From positions 196,001 to 260,000 of the forward strand of contig NZ_WQHP01000005.1 of assembly GCF_013035315.1 (NCBI RefSeq): 64,000 bases of DNA. Direction: 5' to 3'. The position numbers and the translations under genes are program-made. Shown here piece by piece: positions 19,298 to 28,140 of this stretch. Within the stretch, counting starts at the first letter, position 1. Each line of letters starts with the position of its first letter. The stretch comes from Ruegeria arenilitoris. Lineage in GTDB: Bacteria; Pseudomonadota; Alphaproteobacteria; Rhodobacterales; Rhodobacteraceae. The notes beneath the pieces were generated by a model. The model was not told the DNA's origin and did no database searches. It saw only the letters and a list, made by a program, of their open reading frames with translations.

Positions 19298-20107
19298 TTA
19301 AAGCCCCAGAACGTCCACCATGTCGTATTGGCCCGGATCTTTCCCCTGACCCCACAGCGCCGCCTTCAGCGCGCCACGGGCAAAGATCGCACGGTCAGTG
19401 GCCAGATGGCGCAGAACGATACGCTCGCCGGGGGCAGCGAACAGGACGTCATGCTCGCCGACAATGTCTCCGCCACGAATGGCATGAAATCCGATGTCGC
19501 CGCGCTTGCGCGCGCCTGTAATGCCGTCGCGGCCCCGGTCAGCCACATCCACTAGCTTGACACCTCGCCCTTCGGCGGCGGCCTCGCCCAGCATCAGCGC
19601 GGTGCCCGAAGGCGCATCGACCTTATGGTGGTGGTGGCCTTCGATCACTTCGATATCGAAATCCTCATCCAGCGCCGCCGCAACTTTCTTGGTCAGCTGC
19701 ACCAGCAAGTTCACCCCAAGGCTCATGTTCCCGGCCCGCACGATCACCGCGTGACGAGACGCAGGCTCGAGCGCGGCGATCTGTTCGTCTGTCATGCCGG
19801 TGGTCCCGATCACGTGCACGCAACGGGCCTGTGCAGCCAGAGCGGCAAACTCCAGTGTTGCCTCTGGTGCAGTAAAGTCGATCACCGCCTGCGCTTGCGC
19901 GAAAGCTTCCAGCGGATCGTCCGTCACAACCACGCCCAGCGCTTGTCCACCCATCGCTGTGCCAACATCCTGACCGATCCAGTCATGACCCTTACGCTCG
20001 ACCACACCAACAAGACGCGCCTGATCGCTGTCAGTGACAGTCTTGATCAGCATCTGCCCCATACGGCCCGAAGCCCCTGTGATGACGATCCCCGGAATAT
20101 GGGTCAT
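19298..20107 (-). CDS. dapB: 4-hydroxy-tetrahydrodipicolinate reductase
   Basis: 269 aa, lysine and meso-diaminopimelate pathway. The NAD(P)-binding [12 protein letters not shown] is at the N-terminus, and [22 protein letters not shown] contains the catalytic His and substrate-binding Lys. The end [22 protein letters not shown] is characteristic of the family. RBS AAAGGA precedes the ATG. It is transcribed away from rbfA. Confidence 0.97.
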   Translation of the reverse strand: MTHIPGIVITGASGRMGQMLIKTVTDSDQARLVGVVERKGHDWIGQDVGTAMGGQALGVVVTDDPLEAFAQAQAVIDFTAPEATLEFAALAAQARCVHVIGTTGMTDEQIAALEPASRHAVIVRAGNMSLGVNLLVQLTKKVAAALDEDFDIEVIEGHHHHKVDAPSGTALMLGEAAAEGRGVKLVDVADRGRDGITGARKRGDIGFHAIRGGDIVGEHDVLFAAPGERIVLRHLATDRAIFARGALKAALWGQGKDPGQYDMVDVLGL

Positions 20108-20169
20108 TGCGCTGGTCCTTTCGCGTTAGTCGGCTCAAAGCCTCCTACCCGGTTCGCGCCCGCTTGGCA

Positions 20170-20187
20170 AAGCCCAGCTTTGGGCTT
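20170..20187 (+). other. Short hairpin in the rbfA leader
   Basis: AAGCCCA-GCTT-TGGGCTT forms a 7-bp stem with a tetraloop 11 bases before the rbfA start codon. It could affect access to the ribosome binding site, or be fortuitous. Confidence 0.3.
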
Positions 20188-20198
20188 AGATCGGAGTT

Positions 20199-20594
20199 AT
20201 GGCAAAGAACAAATTCCACGATGGCCCCGGCCCGTCCCAAAGACAGCTGCGCGTCGGCGAACTGATCCGCCGCACCCTGTCCGAGGTTCTGGCGCGCGGA
20301 GATGTCCACGACCCTGACTTGAACCGCATGTCGATCACCGTGGGTGAGGTGCGCACCTCGCCCGATCTGAAGATCGCCACCGCCTATGTGCTGCCATTGG
20401 GCGGCAAGGGCCAGGAAGACGTGATCGACCTGCTGGCCCGCAACAAGGGTGAGCTGCGGCGCGTGATCGGCAAGAAACTTAACCTGAAATTCTCGCCCGA
20501 TCTGCGGTTCCGGTTGGATGACACATTTGACCGTCTGGACGACACCCGCCGCATGTTCGAACAGGACGCGGTGCGCCGCGATCTGGACGAGTGA
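20199..20594 (+). CDS. rbfA: 30S ribosome-binding factor
   Basis: 131 aa KH-like assembly factor that helps late 16S rRNA maturation and cold adaptation. Family blocks are [47 protein letters not shown] and [21 protein letters not shown]. It heads a plus-strand group: the next gene's GTG overlaps its TGA by 4 nt, and truB follows, a common ribosome/tRNA-maturation neighbourhood. Confidence 0.95.
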   Translation: MAKNKFHDGPGPSQRQLRVGELIRRTLSEVLARGDVHDPDLNRMSITVGEVRTSPDLKIATAYVLPLGGKGQEDVIDLLARNKGELRRVIGKKLNLKFSPDLRFRLDDTFDRLDDTRRMFEQDAVRRDLDE

Positions 20595-21328
20595 TCCGGG
20601 CAATTGTTACTCTGAGCGCGGTCCTCTGGGCGGCGCAGGCCTCTGCGGTCACTTGCGAGAAACTGACCCATGAGGACAAGCGGTACACCATCTGCGAGGT
20701 GGATGCCGCCAATGAAGATCTGCGTCTGTTCCTGAACGACAAAAACGGAGACCTGCTGGGGCACTTCTCATCGGTGAATGATGCTCTGGGCTCTGATGAT
20801 AAACGCCTGGCCTTTGCGATGAACGCGGGCATGTATCACGACGACCGCTCACCGGTTGGGCACTACGTCGAAGACGGGCAAGAACAGATGCGCGTCATCC
20901 CGAATGCCGGGCCAGGCAATTTCGGATTGCTGCCCAACGGCGTGTTCTGCATCCGGGACGGTCGGGCCGATGTGTTTGAAACGTTGGATTACGTAAATCA
21001 GGCCCCACAGTGCCGTTTTGCCACCCAATCCGGCCCGATGCTGGTCATTGACGGCGAATTGCACCCGCGTTTTCTGGTGGATTCAACTTCGCGCTATGTG
21101 CGCAACGGGGTGGGCACTAGTAACAATGGCGCCCGTGCCGTATTCGCGATCTCGGACGACTACGTGACGTTTCACGAATTCGGCAGCCTGTTCCGGGACG
21201 TGCTGAACACGCCGAATGCGCTGTTCTTCGATGGCAATATCTCTCGCATGTATGACCGGGCGAACAACCGCTCGGATGTCGGGTTCTCGCTGGGGCCGAT
21301 CGTCGGCGTGGTCGAAGACGCACCCTGA
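20591..21328 (+). CDS. Phosphodiester glycosidase family (DUF2233) exported protein
   Basis: 245 aa starting at GTG, overlapping the rbfA stop. The signal peptide is [66 protein letters not shown] and [13 protein letters not shown] match the NAGPA-like DUF2233 fold, related to the enzyme that removes N-acetylglucosamine from phosphodiesters. It probably acts on a periplasmic or envelope glycan; no substrate is known. Its position between rbfA and truB looks incidental. Confidence 0.82.
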   Translation: MIRAIVTLSAVLWAAQASAVTCEKLTHEDKRYTICEVDAANEDLRLFLNDKNGDLLGHFSSVNDALGSDDKRLAFAMNAGMYHDDRSPVGHYVEDGQEQMRVIPNAGPGNFGLLPNGVFCIRDGRADVFETLDYVNQAPQCRFATQSGPMLVIDGELHPRFLVDSTSRYVRNGVGTSNNGARAVFAISDDYVTFHEFGSLFRDVLNTPNALFFDGNISRMYDRANNRSDVGFSLGPIVGVVEDAP

Positions 21329-21388
21329 AATTGACAGGGGCAGAGCTATCCGCTAACTCGCGCGCCTCAGCAAGATTCAAGGTGTAGA

Positions 21389-22294
21389 ATGGGACGCAAA
21401 CGCAAGGGTCGCGACATTTCCGGTTGGCTGGTTGTGGACAAGCCTGCGGGCATGACCTCGACGTCGGTCGTCAACAAGGTGCGTTGGGCGATGGACGCCA
21501 AGAAAGCGGGCCACGCAGGTACGCTGGACCCCGAAGCAACAGGCGTTCTGGCCGTGGCTTTGGGTGAGGCGACGAAGACCGTTCCCTATATCACCGATGC
21601 TTTGAAAGCCTACACTTTTACCGTGCGTTTGGGTCAGGCCACCAATACCGACGACGCCGAGGGCGAAGTGATTGCGACCAGCGATGCGCGCCCTTCGGAT
21701 GAGGACATCAAACAGGCCCTAGCCCCCTTTCTGGGTGACATCATGCAGGTCCCGCCCAAGTTCTCGGCCGTCAAGATCGACGGCCAGCGCGCCTATAAAC
21801 TAGCTCGCGATGGCGAAGACGTCGAATTGTCGGCCCGCCCGTTGTGGGTCGAAGAATTGATCCTGGTCGACCGTCCCGACGCGGATCACGTGGTGCTGGA
21901 GATGACCTGCGGCAAAGGCGGATACGTCCGCTCGATCGCCCGCGATCTGGGTGCGGCGTTGGGATGCCATGGACACGTCAAAGAGCTACGCCGCATTTGG
22001 TCCGGCCCGTTCGAAGTCGAAGATGGGCTGTCTATCGAACAGATCGACGAGATGGCCAAGACCAGCGCCTTGGACGACTACCTGCATCCGCTGGAAACCG
22101 GCCTCGCCGACTTACCTGAGCTGAAATGCACACCCGAAGGTGCCACCCGCCTGCGCAACGGCAATCCGGGTATGGTTCTGGCCTCGGATGTTGAATACGG
22201 AGACGAGGCCTGGGCCTCGCTGGACGGCAAGGCCGTGGCGGTTGGGATCTACAAATCCGGCGAATTGCACCCCAGCCGGGTGTTCGTCGCCTGA
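21389..22294 (+). CDS. truB: tRNA pseudouridine(55) synthase
   Basis: 301 aa. Forms pseudouridine 55 in the T-loop of tRNAs. The catalytic aspartate lies in [14 protein letters not shown], and other family motifs are [31 protein letters not shown] and RSIARDLG. Its C-terminal part resembles a degenerate PUA domain. It is encoded in the same direction as rbfA, 60 bases after the DUF2233 gene. Confidence 0.97.
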   Translation: MGRKRKGRDISGWLVVDKPAGMTSTSVVNKVRWAMDAKKAGHAGTLDPEATGVLAVALGEATKTVPYITDALKAYTFTVRLGQATNTDDAEGEVIATSDARPSDEDIKQALAPFLGDIMQVPPKFSAVKIDGQRAYKLARDGEDVELSARPLWVEELILVDRPDADHVVLEMTCGKGGYVRSIARDLGAALGCHGHVKELRRIWSGPFEVEDGLSIEQIDEMAKTSALDDYLHPLETGLADLPELKCTPEGATRLRNGNPGMVLASDVEYGDEAWASLDGKAVAVGIYKSGELHPSRVFVA

Positions 22295-22315
22295 ACGCCG
22301 TGCTAGGCGGGTGTC

Positions 22316-22819
22316 ATGATCACCCGTTCGCACACCAAGGGCGACGCGCCCTCGACCGCCATCTATTCCGATTGCGAGAAATATCGCTATAGCCTGACTC
22401 GTGTTTGGGACGCGGACGGACGCAAGGCGCTGTTCGTCATGCTGAACCCCTCGACCGCGACCGAGGTGCAGAACGACCCGACAGTCGAACGTTGCGAACG
22501 CCGCGCACGGGCCTTGGGGTTCGGAGCGTTTCAGGTGACCAACATCTTTGCCTGGCGCGACACCGACCCGCGCAAGATGCGCGCCGCCGCCGATCCGGTT
22601 GGACCCGAAAACGACGCGGCCATTTTGGACGGCGTCGGATGGGCCGACCAAGTCATCGCAGCATGGGGCACGCACGGCGCACATCTGGAACGCGGCCCAG
22701 CGGTGGAGGCCCTGTTGCGGGGCACCGGCCAGCCCCTGTTTCATCTGGGCCTGACCAAGGACGGCCACCCCAAACACCCACTTTACATCGCATATACACA
22801 ACAGCCCGAACCGTGGTGA
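22316..22819 (+). CDS. DUF1643 family protein
   Basis: 167 aa. The blocks YRYSLTRVWDADGRKALFVMLNPSTATEVQNDPTVERCERRARALGFGAFQVTNIFAWRDTDPRKM identify DUF1643, a widespread family of unknown function. There is no signal peptide or membrane segment, so it is probably cytoplasmic. It begins 21 bases after truB and may be cotranscribed. Confidence 0.85.
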   Translation: MITRSHTKGDAPSTAIYSDCEKYRYSLTRVWDADGRKALFVMLNPSTATEVQNDPTVERCERRARALGFGAFQVTNIFAWRDTDPRKMRAAADPVGPENDAAILDGVGWADQVIAAWGTHGAHLERGPAVEALLRGTGQPLFHLGLTKDGHPKHPLYIAYTQQPEPW

Positions 22820-22914
22820 CCAAAGGTTAACCACAAGTCCAGCTTGGCTTTGACCAACTGACTGATCACATGGGATATTTCACCTTCGGAGAAGTCCGTT
22901 CTCGGAGGGTTACC

Positions 22915-23919
22915 ATGTTTCTAGTAGGACTAATTGGCTTGGCAGCAATGGGTGGTGCAGCTTTTGCGGTGGGTGATCTGTTCGACTCTGACGAAGAAGA
23001 GGGAGAGGATGACATCATCGAGGATGAACCGCCGGCGGTGTCAGAGGGGAACTTTCTGGACGTGGGTGAAAACGTCGACGACCCGGAGCCTTCGACCGGC
23101 ACCGTCATCTCAGAGTTTGAGGGGGATTTGGTCATCGCGGGGGACGACGGCGCGGATGTTCTGACCGGGCAGGACGGCGACGATCAGATCAACGGCTATG
23201 GCGGCGATGACACGGTGATCGGCGGCCTTGGCGATGACACCCTGCATGGCGGAGAGGGCACCGATACCATCGCGGGTGGTGGCGGTGACGACGTTCTTCA
23301 TGGCGAAGACGGCGACGATACCCTGTCTGGGGATGAAGGTGATGACAGGCTGTATGGCCATTTCGGCGCGGACAGATTGGATGGCGGCGAGGGCGACGAC
23401 GAACTCTATGGTGGTCAGGATAACGATACCCTGACTGGCGGTGAAGGTGAGGACGCCCTGCACGGTGGGTTCGGCGATGACGTGCTGGAAGGTGGTTCCG
23501 GTGAAGATGTGCTGTTCGGCGGTGATGGAGACGACGTTCTGTCAGGCGATGACGGCGAATCCGAAGAGTCGGTCGACTTTCTGAACGGCGGCGCCGGGGA
23601 TGACACGATCATGGCGCATAGCGGCGATGTGGTGACCGGCGGCGACGGCGCAGACAGCATCCAGCTGGCACCCGAGGACGGCGGCGCACCGGTCAAAGTG
23701 ATGGATTTCGAACCCGGCCAAGACAAGCTGTTGATCTCCTGGGAGGGGGAAGAAGAGCCAGACATCCAGCTTGAAACCGACACTGAGAACGAAAACCTGA
23801 CCCGTGTACTGGTCGACGGGCAGAACGTCGCCCAACTGCTGGGGGCGGAGGGGCTGACGGTGGATGACATCCAACTGATCAACGGGCAGGATTTGTCACA
23901 GCTTGGCGCGCTTGGCTGA
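22915..23919 (+). CDS. RTX-repeat calcium-binding protein with N-terminal membrane anchor
   Basis: 334 aa. The start MFLVGLIGLAAMGGAAFAVG has GGAGG 7 bases upstream and gives one hydrophobic anchor or signal, followed by an acidic linker (EEEGEDDIIEDE). Residues about 95-265 hold roughly 14 tandem nonapeptides of the GGxGxDxLx type, which form a calcium-bound beta roll. The C-terminal domain (VKVMDFEPGQDKLLISW) is common in roseobacter RTX proteins. An N-terminal anchor is unusual for RTX proteins exported by type I systems, which carry C-terminal signals; no T1SS genes are nearby. The protein is strongly acidic. Confidence 0.85.
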   Translation: MFLVGLIGLAAMGGAAFAVGDLFDSDEEEGEDDIIEDEPPAVSEGNFLDVGENVDDPEPSTGTVISEFEGDLVIAGDDGADVLTGQDGDDQINGYGGDDTVIGGLGDDTLHGGEGTDTIAGGGGDDVLHGEDGDDTLSGDEGDDRLYGHFGADRLDGGEGDDELYGGQDNDTLTGGEGEDALHGGFGDDVLEGGSGEDVLFGGDGDDVLSGDDGESEESVDFLNGGAGDDTIMAHSGDVVTGGDGADSIQLAPEDGGAPVKVMDFEPGQDKLLISWEGEEEPDIQLETDTENENLTRVLVDGQNVAQLLGAEGLTVDDIQLINGQDLSQLGALG

Positions 23920-23934
23920 CGCCGCAGATTCCCT

Positions 23935-23992
23935 TTGCCATTTGCCTCAAATCCGCTTATACGCGCCCATCCGTATCGGAATCGGTACGGAT
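23935..23992 (+). promoter_or_regulatory. rpsO promoter and leader hairpin
   Basis: A -35-like TTGCCA (23935-23940) and -10-like TTATAC (23957-23962) are 16 bases apart. Just after them, ATCCGTATCG-GAAT-CGGTACGGAT (23969-23992) makes a 10-bp stem with one G-U wobble, so the transcript would begin close to this hairpin, about 70 bases before rpsO. S15 autoregulates through leader structure in several bacteria, but no known S15 motif is recognised here. Confidence 0.45.
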
Positions 23993-24062
23993 TTCTCCAT
24001 GGGCCTGTGCTGGACGACATCCCGGCCTGCGCCATTCACTCTAACCTTTAAAGGAGACCCCG

Positions 24063-24332
24063 ATGTCGATTACTGCCGCTGAAAAAGCACGCGTCATGAA
24101 AGAATTCGCAACCAAAGACGGCGACACCGGCTCGCCAGAAGTCCAGGTTGCCATCCTGACCTCGCGCATCACCACCCTGACCGAGCACTTCAAGACCCAC
24201 AAAAAAGACAACCACGGTCGTCGCGGTCTGCTGAAGATGGTCGCCCAGCGTCGTAAGCTGTTGGACTACCTGAAGGGCAAAGAAGAAGCGCGCTATCAGG
24301 ACCTGATCAAAAAGCTGGGCATCCGCCGCTAA
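24063..24332 (+). CDS. rpsO: 30S ribosomal protein S15
   Basis: 89 aa, the exact family length. Motifs include [38 protein letters not shown] and [27 protein letters not shown]. It binds the central domain of 16S rRNA in small-subunit assembly. AAAGGAG precedes the ATG. It is followed by a strong terminator and is 3.8 kb away from pnp, with which it is often adjacent. Confidence 0.98.
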   Translation: MSITAAEKARVMKEFATKDGDTGSPEVQVAILTSRITTLTEHFKTHKKDNHGRRGLLKMVAQRRKLLDYLKGKEEARYQDLIKKLGIRR

Positions 24333-24383
24333 GTGTCATTTGTGCGCATAGGACGGGGTTTGAGACCCGGTTTGTCTGATTGG

Positions 24384-24413
24384 AACGCCCGCCATCCTGG
24401 CGGGCGTTTTTTT
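24384..24413 (+). terminator. Intrinsic terminator after rpsO
   Basis: Perfect 10-bp stem AACGCCCGCC / GGCGGGCGTT with a 5-base loop, ending in a run of seven T. Confidence 0.9.
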
Positions 24414-24662
24414 GATTCCTGTTTCGAACGACGTGTATTCACAGTCCTTAACTTCCGCCCGCTCCATTCCTTGAAAGAGATCAAAACACAGCTGGTTTCC
24501 ATCTTTCAATCTAACTGGATTATGCTGGTGATTATTTTTCCGCCCATAAGCGGCTAAATGCCCGCACAATTTACTTAATATTTGCCCGCTCTACCAAATC
24601 CCCTATGCTTTCTATACATGCGAATTTAAGACGTCAGTTTTTTGGGTTTTAGGAGAGTTCCG
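24414..24662 (+). other. AT-rich intergenic region upstream of the beta-barrel gene
   Basis: No supported gene. The stretch is notably more AT-rich than its surroundings and should carry the promoter of the next gene (for example CTATAC around 24614), ending with AGGAG before the ATG. A short ORF reading through the terminator was not accepted. Confidence 0.5.
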
Positions 24663-25301
24663 ATGAAAGCAGTGGCGCTTGTGTCTCTATTGCCGTTGGC
24701 TCAGTTCATGCCGAACTTGGCACATGCGCAGAGCACCGCGACCGACAGCGCATTCGATGGCGCGTATGTGGGTCTGGAACTTGGCGCGGCGACATCAGAT
24801 GGCACTACGGATTACCCGGTTTTGTCCGGCGGAAATGTGAACGCAACCTTTGACCCGGACAACGGGCGCAGCTTTGGTGGTCTGGTCGGATATAACATGC
24901 AACGTGGCGATTGGATTTACAGTGCCGAGTTTCGGTATTCGAACATGTCCCACGTTCTGCAAAACGACGCCCCCGATCCCGAGCGGCGTGAGGTTTTGGA
25001 CTTTTCCGACCTGCGCGGCAGGGTGGGTTATGTGACCGGCGACTTCATGTTCTACGGCGCGCTGGGATGGTCCTGGTCGCGCTTCCGCGTTCATCCCAGT
25101 AGAACTTTCAAACCCCGTGACAGTCAGACCACGTTGAACGGTTTCAACATCGGTCTGGGTATGGAGTACAATGTCTCGGACAAGTGGTTGGTAGGCGCAG
25201 ACTATACCTATCGCGACCTTAGCGGCAGATTCGACGACGCCTCCAGCGACTCGGACATCGATCTGAGTACAATCACTGCCCGGGTTGCGTATCGATTCTG
25301 A
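24663..25301 (+). CDS. Outer-membrane beta-barrel protein
   Basis: 212 aa. The signal peptide MKAVALVSLLPLAQFMPNLAHA is followed by a small beta-barrel of the OmpW/Omp25-like type: GAYVGLELGAATSDG, SFGGLVGYNMQRGDWIYSAEFRYS, DLRGRVGYVTGDFMFYGALGWSWS, GFNIGLGMEYNVSDKWLVGADYTYRDL, and a final strand ending in YRF, the aromatic C-terminus recognised by BamA. TAGGAGAG lies upstream of the ATG. A short gap separates it from the sulfotransferase gene. Porin or structural role is unknown. Confidence 0.85.
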   Translation: MKAVALVSLLPLAQFMPNLAHAQSTATDSAFDGAYVGLELGAATSDGTTDYPVLSGGNVNATFDPDNGRSFGGLVGYNMQRGDWIYSAEFRYSNMSHVLQNDAPDPERREVLDFSDLRGRVGYVTGDFMFYGALGWSWSRFRVHPSRTFKPRDSQTTLNGFNIGLGMEYNVSDKWLVGADYTYRDLSGRFDDASSDSDIDLSTITARVAYRF

Positions 25302-25414
25302 CGAACCCCGAGAGAGTTTTGACACGATCCGCCTCAGCCGGAAGTTTCGAACTTTGCAGTTACCGTGCTGTTTGGGCGACCCACCTGCAAGGACCGTGAT
25401 TTCGAGGAAGAAAA

Positions 25415-26065
25415 ATGCCAGTTTACCCAAACCACCGCGCGATATTTGTGAACATCCCAAAAAACGGTGGATCAACGCTGACCACGATGCTGAAACGCAA
25501 TCGTTTCCTTGGACGACGGGTGAACAATACAGACCCCCGCTGCGATGATTGCGAGTTTGTCTCGCAATATCTCGATGTGCTTGGGGATGAGGCCGCCGAT
25601 TACTTCAAGTTCAGTTTTGCAAGAAATCCCTGGGACCGGTTTGTCTCGGCTTATCACTACGTTTGCCAGAGGCGCCTGGAAATGACTCAGGTGACGTCAC
25701 ACGGATCATTTGCAGAATTCACCTCCGCATTCTCAGATGACCCCGAGGCTTTCCTGCATATCCGCTATTTCAGACCTCAATGGACCTATCTGACAGACGC
25801 CACCGGTGCGGTGCCATTGGATTTTATCGGCCGGTTGGAAAGGTTCGAAGACGATCTCAAGGTGGTGCTGAAAAAGATAGGGCTGCGGCGCTCGCTCGTA
25901 CGCCGGAGAAAGCAAACGAAACGCTCTGATTTTCGCGACTACTATGACGATGAAAGCCGCGCAGTGATCGCGCGGGTTTACGAACGGGACATTGACCTGT
26001 TGGGGTATGAGTTCGAGGACGGAAACCGCAGACAAAAAACCGGGGTTCTCGGGTTTCTGAAATAG
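25415..26065 (+). CDS. Sulfotransferase family protein
   Basis: 216 aa. The 5'-phosphosulfate loop reads IFVNIPKNGGSTLTTML (residues 10-26), and the 3'-phosphate loop reads FARNPWDRFVSAYHY, the pattern of carbohydrate/chondroitin-type sulfotransferases using PAPS. The C-terminal ERDIDLLGYEFE also matches the family. It has no signal peptide. It probably sulfates a surface polysaccharide or glycolipid; no glycan cluster is adjacent, so the acceptor is unknown. Codon use seems less GC-biased than flanking housekeeping genes, consistent with accessory origin. Confidence 0.85.
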   Translation: MPVYPNHRAIFVNIPKNGGSTLTTMLKRNRFLGRRVNNTDPRCDDCEFVSQYLDVLGDEAADYFKFSFARNPWDRFVSAYHYVCQRRLEMTQVTSHGSFAEFTSAFSDDPEAFLHIRYFRPQWTYLTDATGAVPLDFIGRLERFEDDLKVVLKKIGLRRSLVRRRKQTKRSDFRDYYDDESRAVIARVYERDIDLLGYEFEDGNRRQKTGVLGFLK

Positions 26066-26097
26066 CCTCTCAGGCGCGCTCAAGATACCAGGCCAAA

Positions 26098-26133
26098 ACT
26101 GAAAATGCCCGCCGAATGGCGGGCATTTTCAGT
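26098..26133. terminator. Bidirectional terminator between convergent genes
   Basis: A perfect 16-bp inverted repeat (ACTGAAAATGCCCGCC and its complement) around a GAAT loop, between the convergent sulfotransferase and BCCT transporter genes. A/T tracts flank the GC core on both strands. Confidence 0.85.
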
Positions 26134-26148
26134 TCATCCGATGTCAGC

Positions 26149-27750
26149 TTACATCTTCGCCCGTTCCGATTTCAGCGCCAGCCACAGGCAGTAGCACATG
26201 ATCAGAACCACCAACGTGAACGGGATGCCGGTCGATACCGCCGCGCCCTGCAACGCCGCCAGTCCTCCGCCAAGCAGCAACGCAATGGCCACCAGACCTT
26301 CCAGAGTGCACCAGAACACGCGTTGGATCACCGGGGCATCCATCTTGCCGCCCGCAGTGATCGTGTCGATAACCAACGATCCGGAATCAGACGAAGTAAC
26401 GAAGAAGATCACGATCAAAATCAACGCGATCGGGGCCACGATACCGTAGAGCGGCAGCTCTTTCAGGAAACCAAACAGCGCACCCTCGGGGGCATAGCTG
26501 TCGATCACCGTTGCACGGACACCTTCGGCTCCGCCCGCATTCAGCATGTCGATGGCTGCGCCACCGAATGTCGACATCCACAGGGCGCAGACGGCTGTGG
26601 GGGCCAACAAGGCGCAAATGACGAATTCACGCACCGTACGACCCTTGGAAATGCGAGCAATAAACATACCCACAAATGGCGACCATGCGATCCACCATGC
26701 CCAGTAGAAAGTCGTCCAGCCGTGGAAGTAGCTGGTGTCTTCGCGCCCGAACGGGTTCGAGAGCGCCGGTAAGTGCAACACATAGTCCGTCATCACGTTG
26801 AAGTACCGCGCTATCGCAGTTCCGACTCCTGTCACGGCGATCACAAACAGGAACAAGCCAACAGCCATGATCATGTTGATTTCGCTCAACCGTTTGACGC
26901 CTGCATCCATACCCAGCAGAACCGAGCCAAGGGCGATCATGGTGATGCCGATGATCAGCAGAACGACGACTGTCGGGCTGGGTTCGATCCCGAAGACTTC
27001 GTTCAGGCCCGCCGCAACTTGTTGTGCGCCCAAACCAAGTGAAGTGGTAAGGCCGAACAGCGTGGCAAAGACCGCCAGCGTGTCGATAATATGGCCCCAC
27101 CATCCCCAGACGCGCTCGCCCAAAATCGGGTAGAAAGCGGATCTGAGGGTCAGGGGCAAATCCAGGTTGTAGCTGAAGACTGCAAGGCTTAGACCGACGG
27201 CTGCATAGACCGCCCAGCCTTCGAGGCCCCAATGGTGAATGGTGCCAACGACACCGGCGTATTCATTACCCGGCACCGCAATGTCGATACCCAGCGGAAC
27301 CGCGTTACCATCTTCCGCGAAGTTGTAGTAAACCGGCTCCATCACGCCGAAGAACAGCAGCCCAATGCCAATACCGGCGGCGAACATCATCGCGATCCAT
27401 CCGGCGTAAGAGTAGTCAGGTTTGGCGTCCTTGCCTCCGATCCGAACGCTGCCCACCGGCAGAATGATCAGAACAAGACAAAACAGGGTGATCGCATCGA
27501 CCGATAGCACTAGGAACCAGTCAAACGTGCTGGTCAGCCATGGCCTGAGCCACCCAAAGAACGTGGCGGCCGCTTCTTGGTTGGCCAGTGCGATCAGAAC
27601 GAACGCAAAAATCACGATGCTCGAGATCAGGAAGACGGGGTTGTGGATATCCAGACCGAAAGGCCGGACGTTGTCTTGCCCAAGTTCGTATTCGGTCTCA
27701 AAATCATAGATCCGCGGATCCGGATCTAGCATTTTTTTGGTGTCAGCCAT
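26149..27750 (-). CDS. BCCT family betaine/choline/carnitine transporter
   Basis: 533 aa with 12 predicted membrane helices. The family signature is TTFYWAWWIAWSPFVGMFIARISKGRTVREF, with the Trp-rich substrate box in TM8, and FAAGIGIGLLFFGVMEP in TM3. It imports a quaternary ammonium compound such as glycine betaine, choline, carnitine or DMSP, coupled to Na+ or H+. The C-terminal tail is short, so osmotic gating like that of BetP is unlikely. AAGGG lies 7 bases before the ATG. It is not linked to the tmp operon, but could supply related substrates. Confidence 0.93.
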   Translation of the reverse strand: MADTKKMLDPDPRIYDFETEYELGQDNVRPFGLDIHNPVFLISSIVIFAFVLIALANQEAAATFFGWLRPWLTSTFDWFLVLSVDAITLFCLVLIILPVGSVRIGGKDAKPDYSYAGWIAMMFAAGIGIGLLFFGVMEPVYYNFAEDGNAVPLGIDIAVPGNEYAGVVGTIHHWGLEGWAVYAAVGLSLAVFSYNLDLPLTLRSAFYPILGERVWGWWGHIIDTLAVFATLFGLTTSLGLGAQQVAAGLNEVFGIEPSPTVVVLLIIGITMIALGSVLLGMDAGVKRLSEINMIMAVGLFLFVIAVTGVGTAIARYFNVMTDYVLHLPALSNPFGREDTSYFHGWTTFYWAWWIAWSPFVGMFIARISKGRTVREFVICALLAPTAVCALWMSTFGGAAIDMLNAGGAEGVRATVIDSYAPEGALFGFLKELPLYGIVAPIALILIVIFFVTSSDSGSLVIDTITAGGKMDAPVIQRVFWCTLEGLVAIALLLGGGLAALQGAAVSTGIPFTLVVLIMCYCLWLALKSERAKM

Positions 27751-28140
27751 TCGACAGCCCTTCTGTTCGCGCAATGCAAACGCCAAGGTATTTTGCCGGA
27801 TGACGGTTCTGAGTTATCAACTCCCTTGGCGCGCTCCCGTCATGTCGACCTTGGAGGAAGTGTTAAGATGTTACATCCAAAGCAATATTTCTCAAAACGC
27901 ATTCTTTTTGCAGAATGTTTTACACTCAACCGGCATCAATACACGACCCTGCCGGGCGTGCTCGGACGCGTTCGGTTTCCCTTTCCTTTGGGTCCAATCT
28001 CATGTATGCGCCTGACATCTGAGACGTTGTGCCCTGACCCCGGCACTCGAATGGAAGATAAACTGGGGTCGGTGGCAATGGGGCCGCCATGCAAACCGGA
28101 GACCCGCAGGGGCGGGAGTGCTCCGTTCTAGGATACGCAT
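27751..28140. other. 390-bp intergenic region between divergent BCCT and pnp genes
   Basis: No supported coding sequence; overlapping short ORFs here lack ribosome sites and family features. The part near 27840-27945 is AT-richer and holds a weak 6-bp hairpin (CATTCT/AGAATG, about 27900-27917). It should contain the promoters of both flanking genes. AGGATACGCAT precedes the pnp ATG. Confidence 0.5.

Noticed and set aside
23150..23600. Repetitive GGCGATGAC-type DNA as a possible CRISPR or satellite
   Set aside because: The periodicity follows 27-bp RTX codon units in frame; there are no spacers.
24333..24557. Short frame directly after rpsO
   Set aside because: It reads through the rpsO terminator, lacks a ribosome site and matches nothing.
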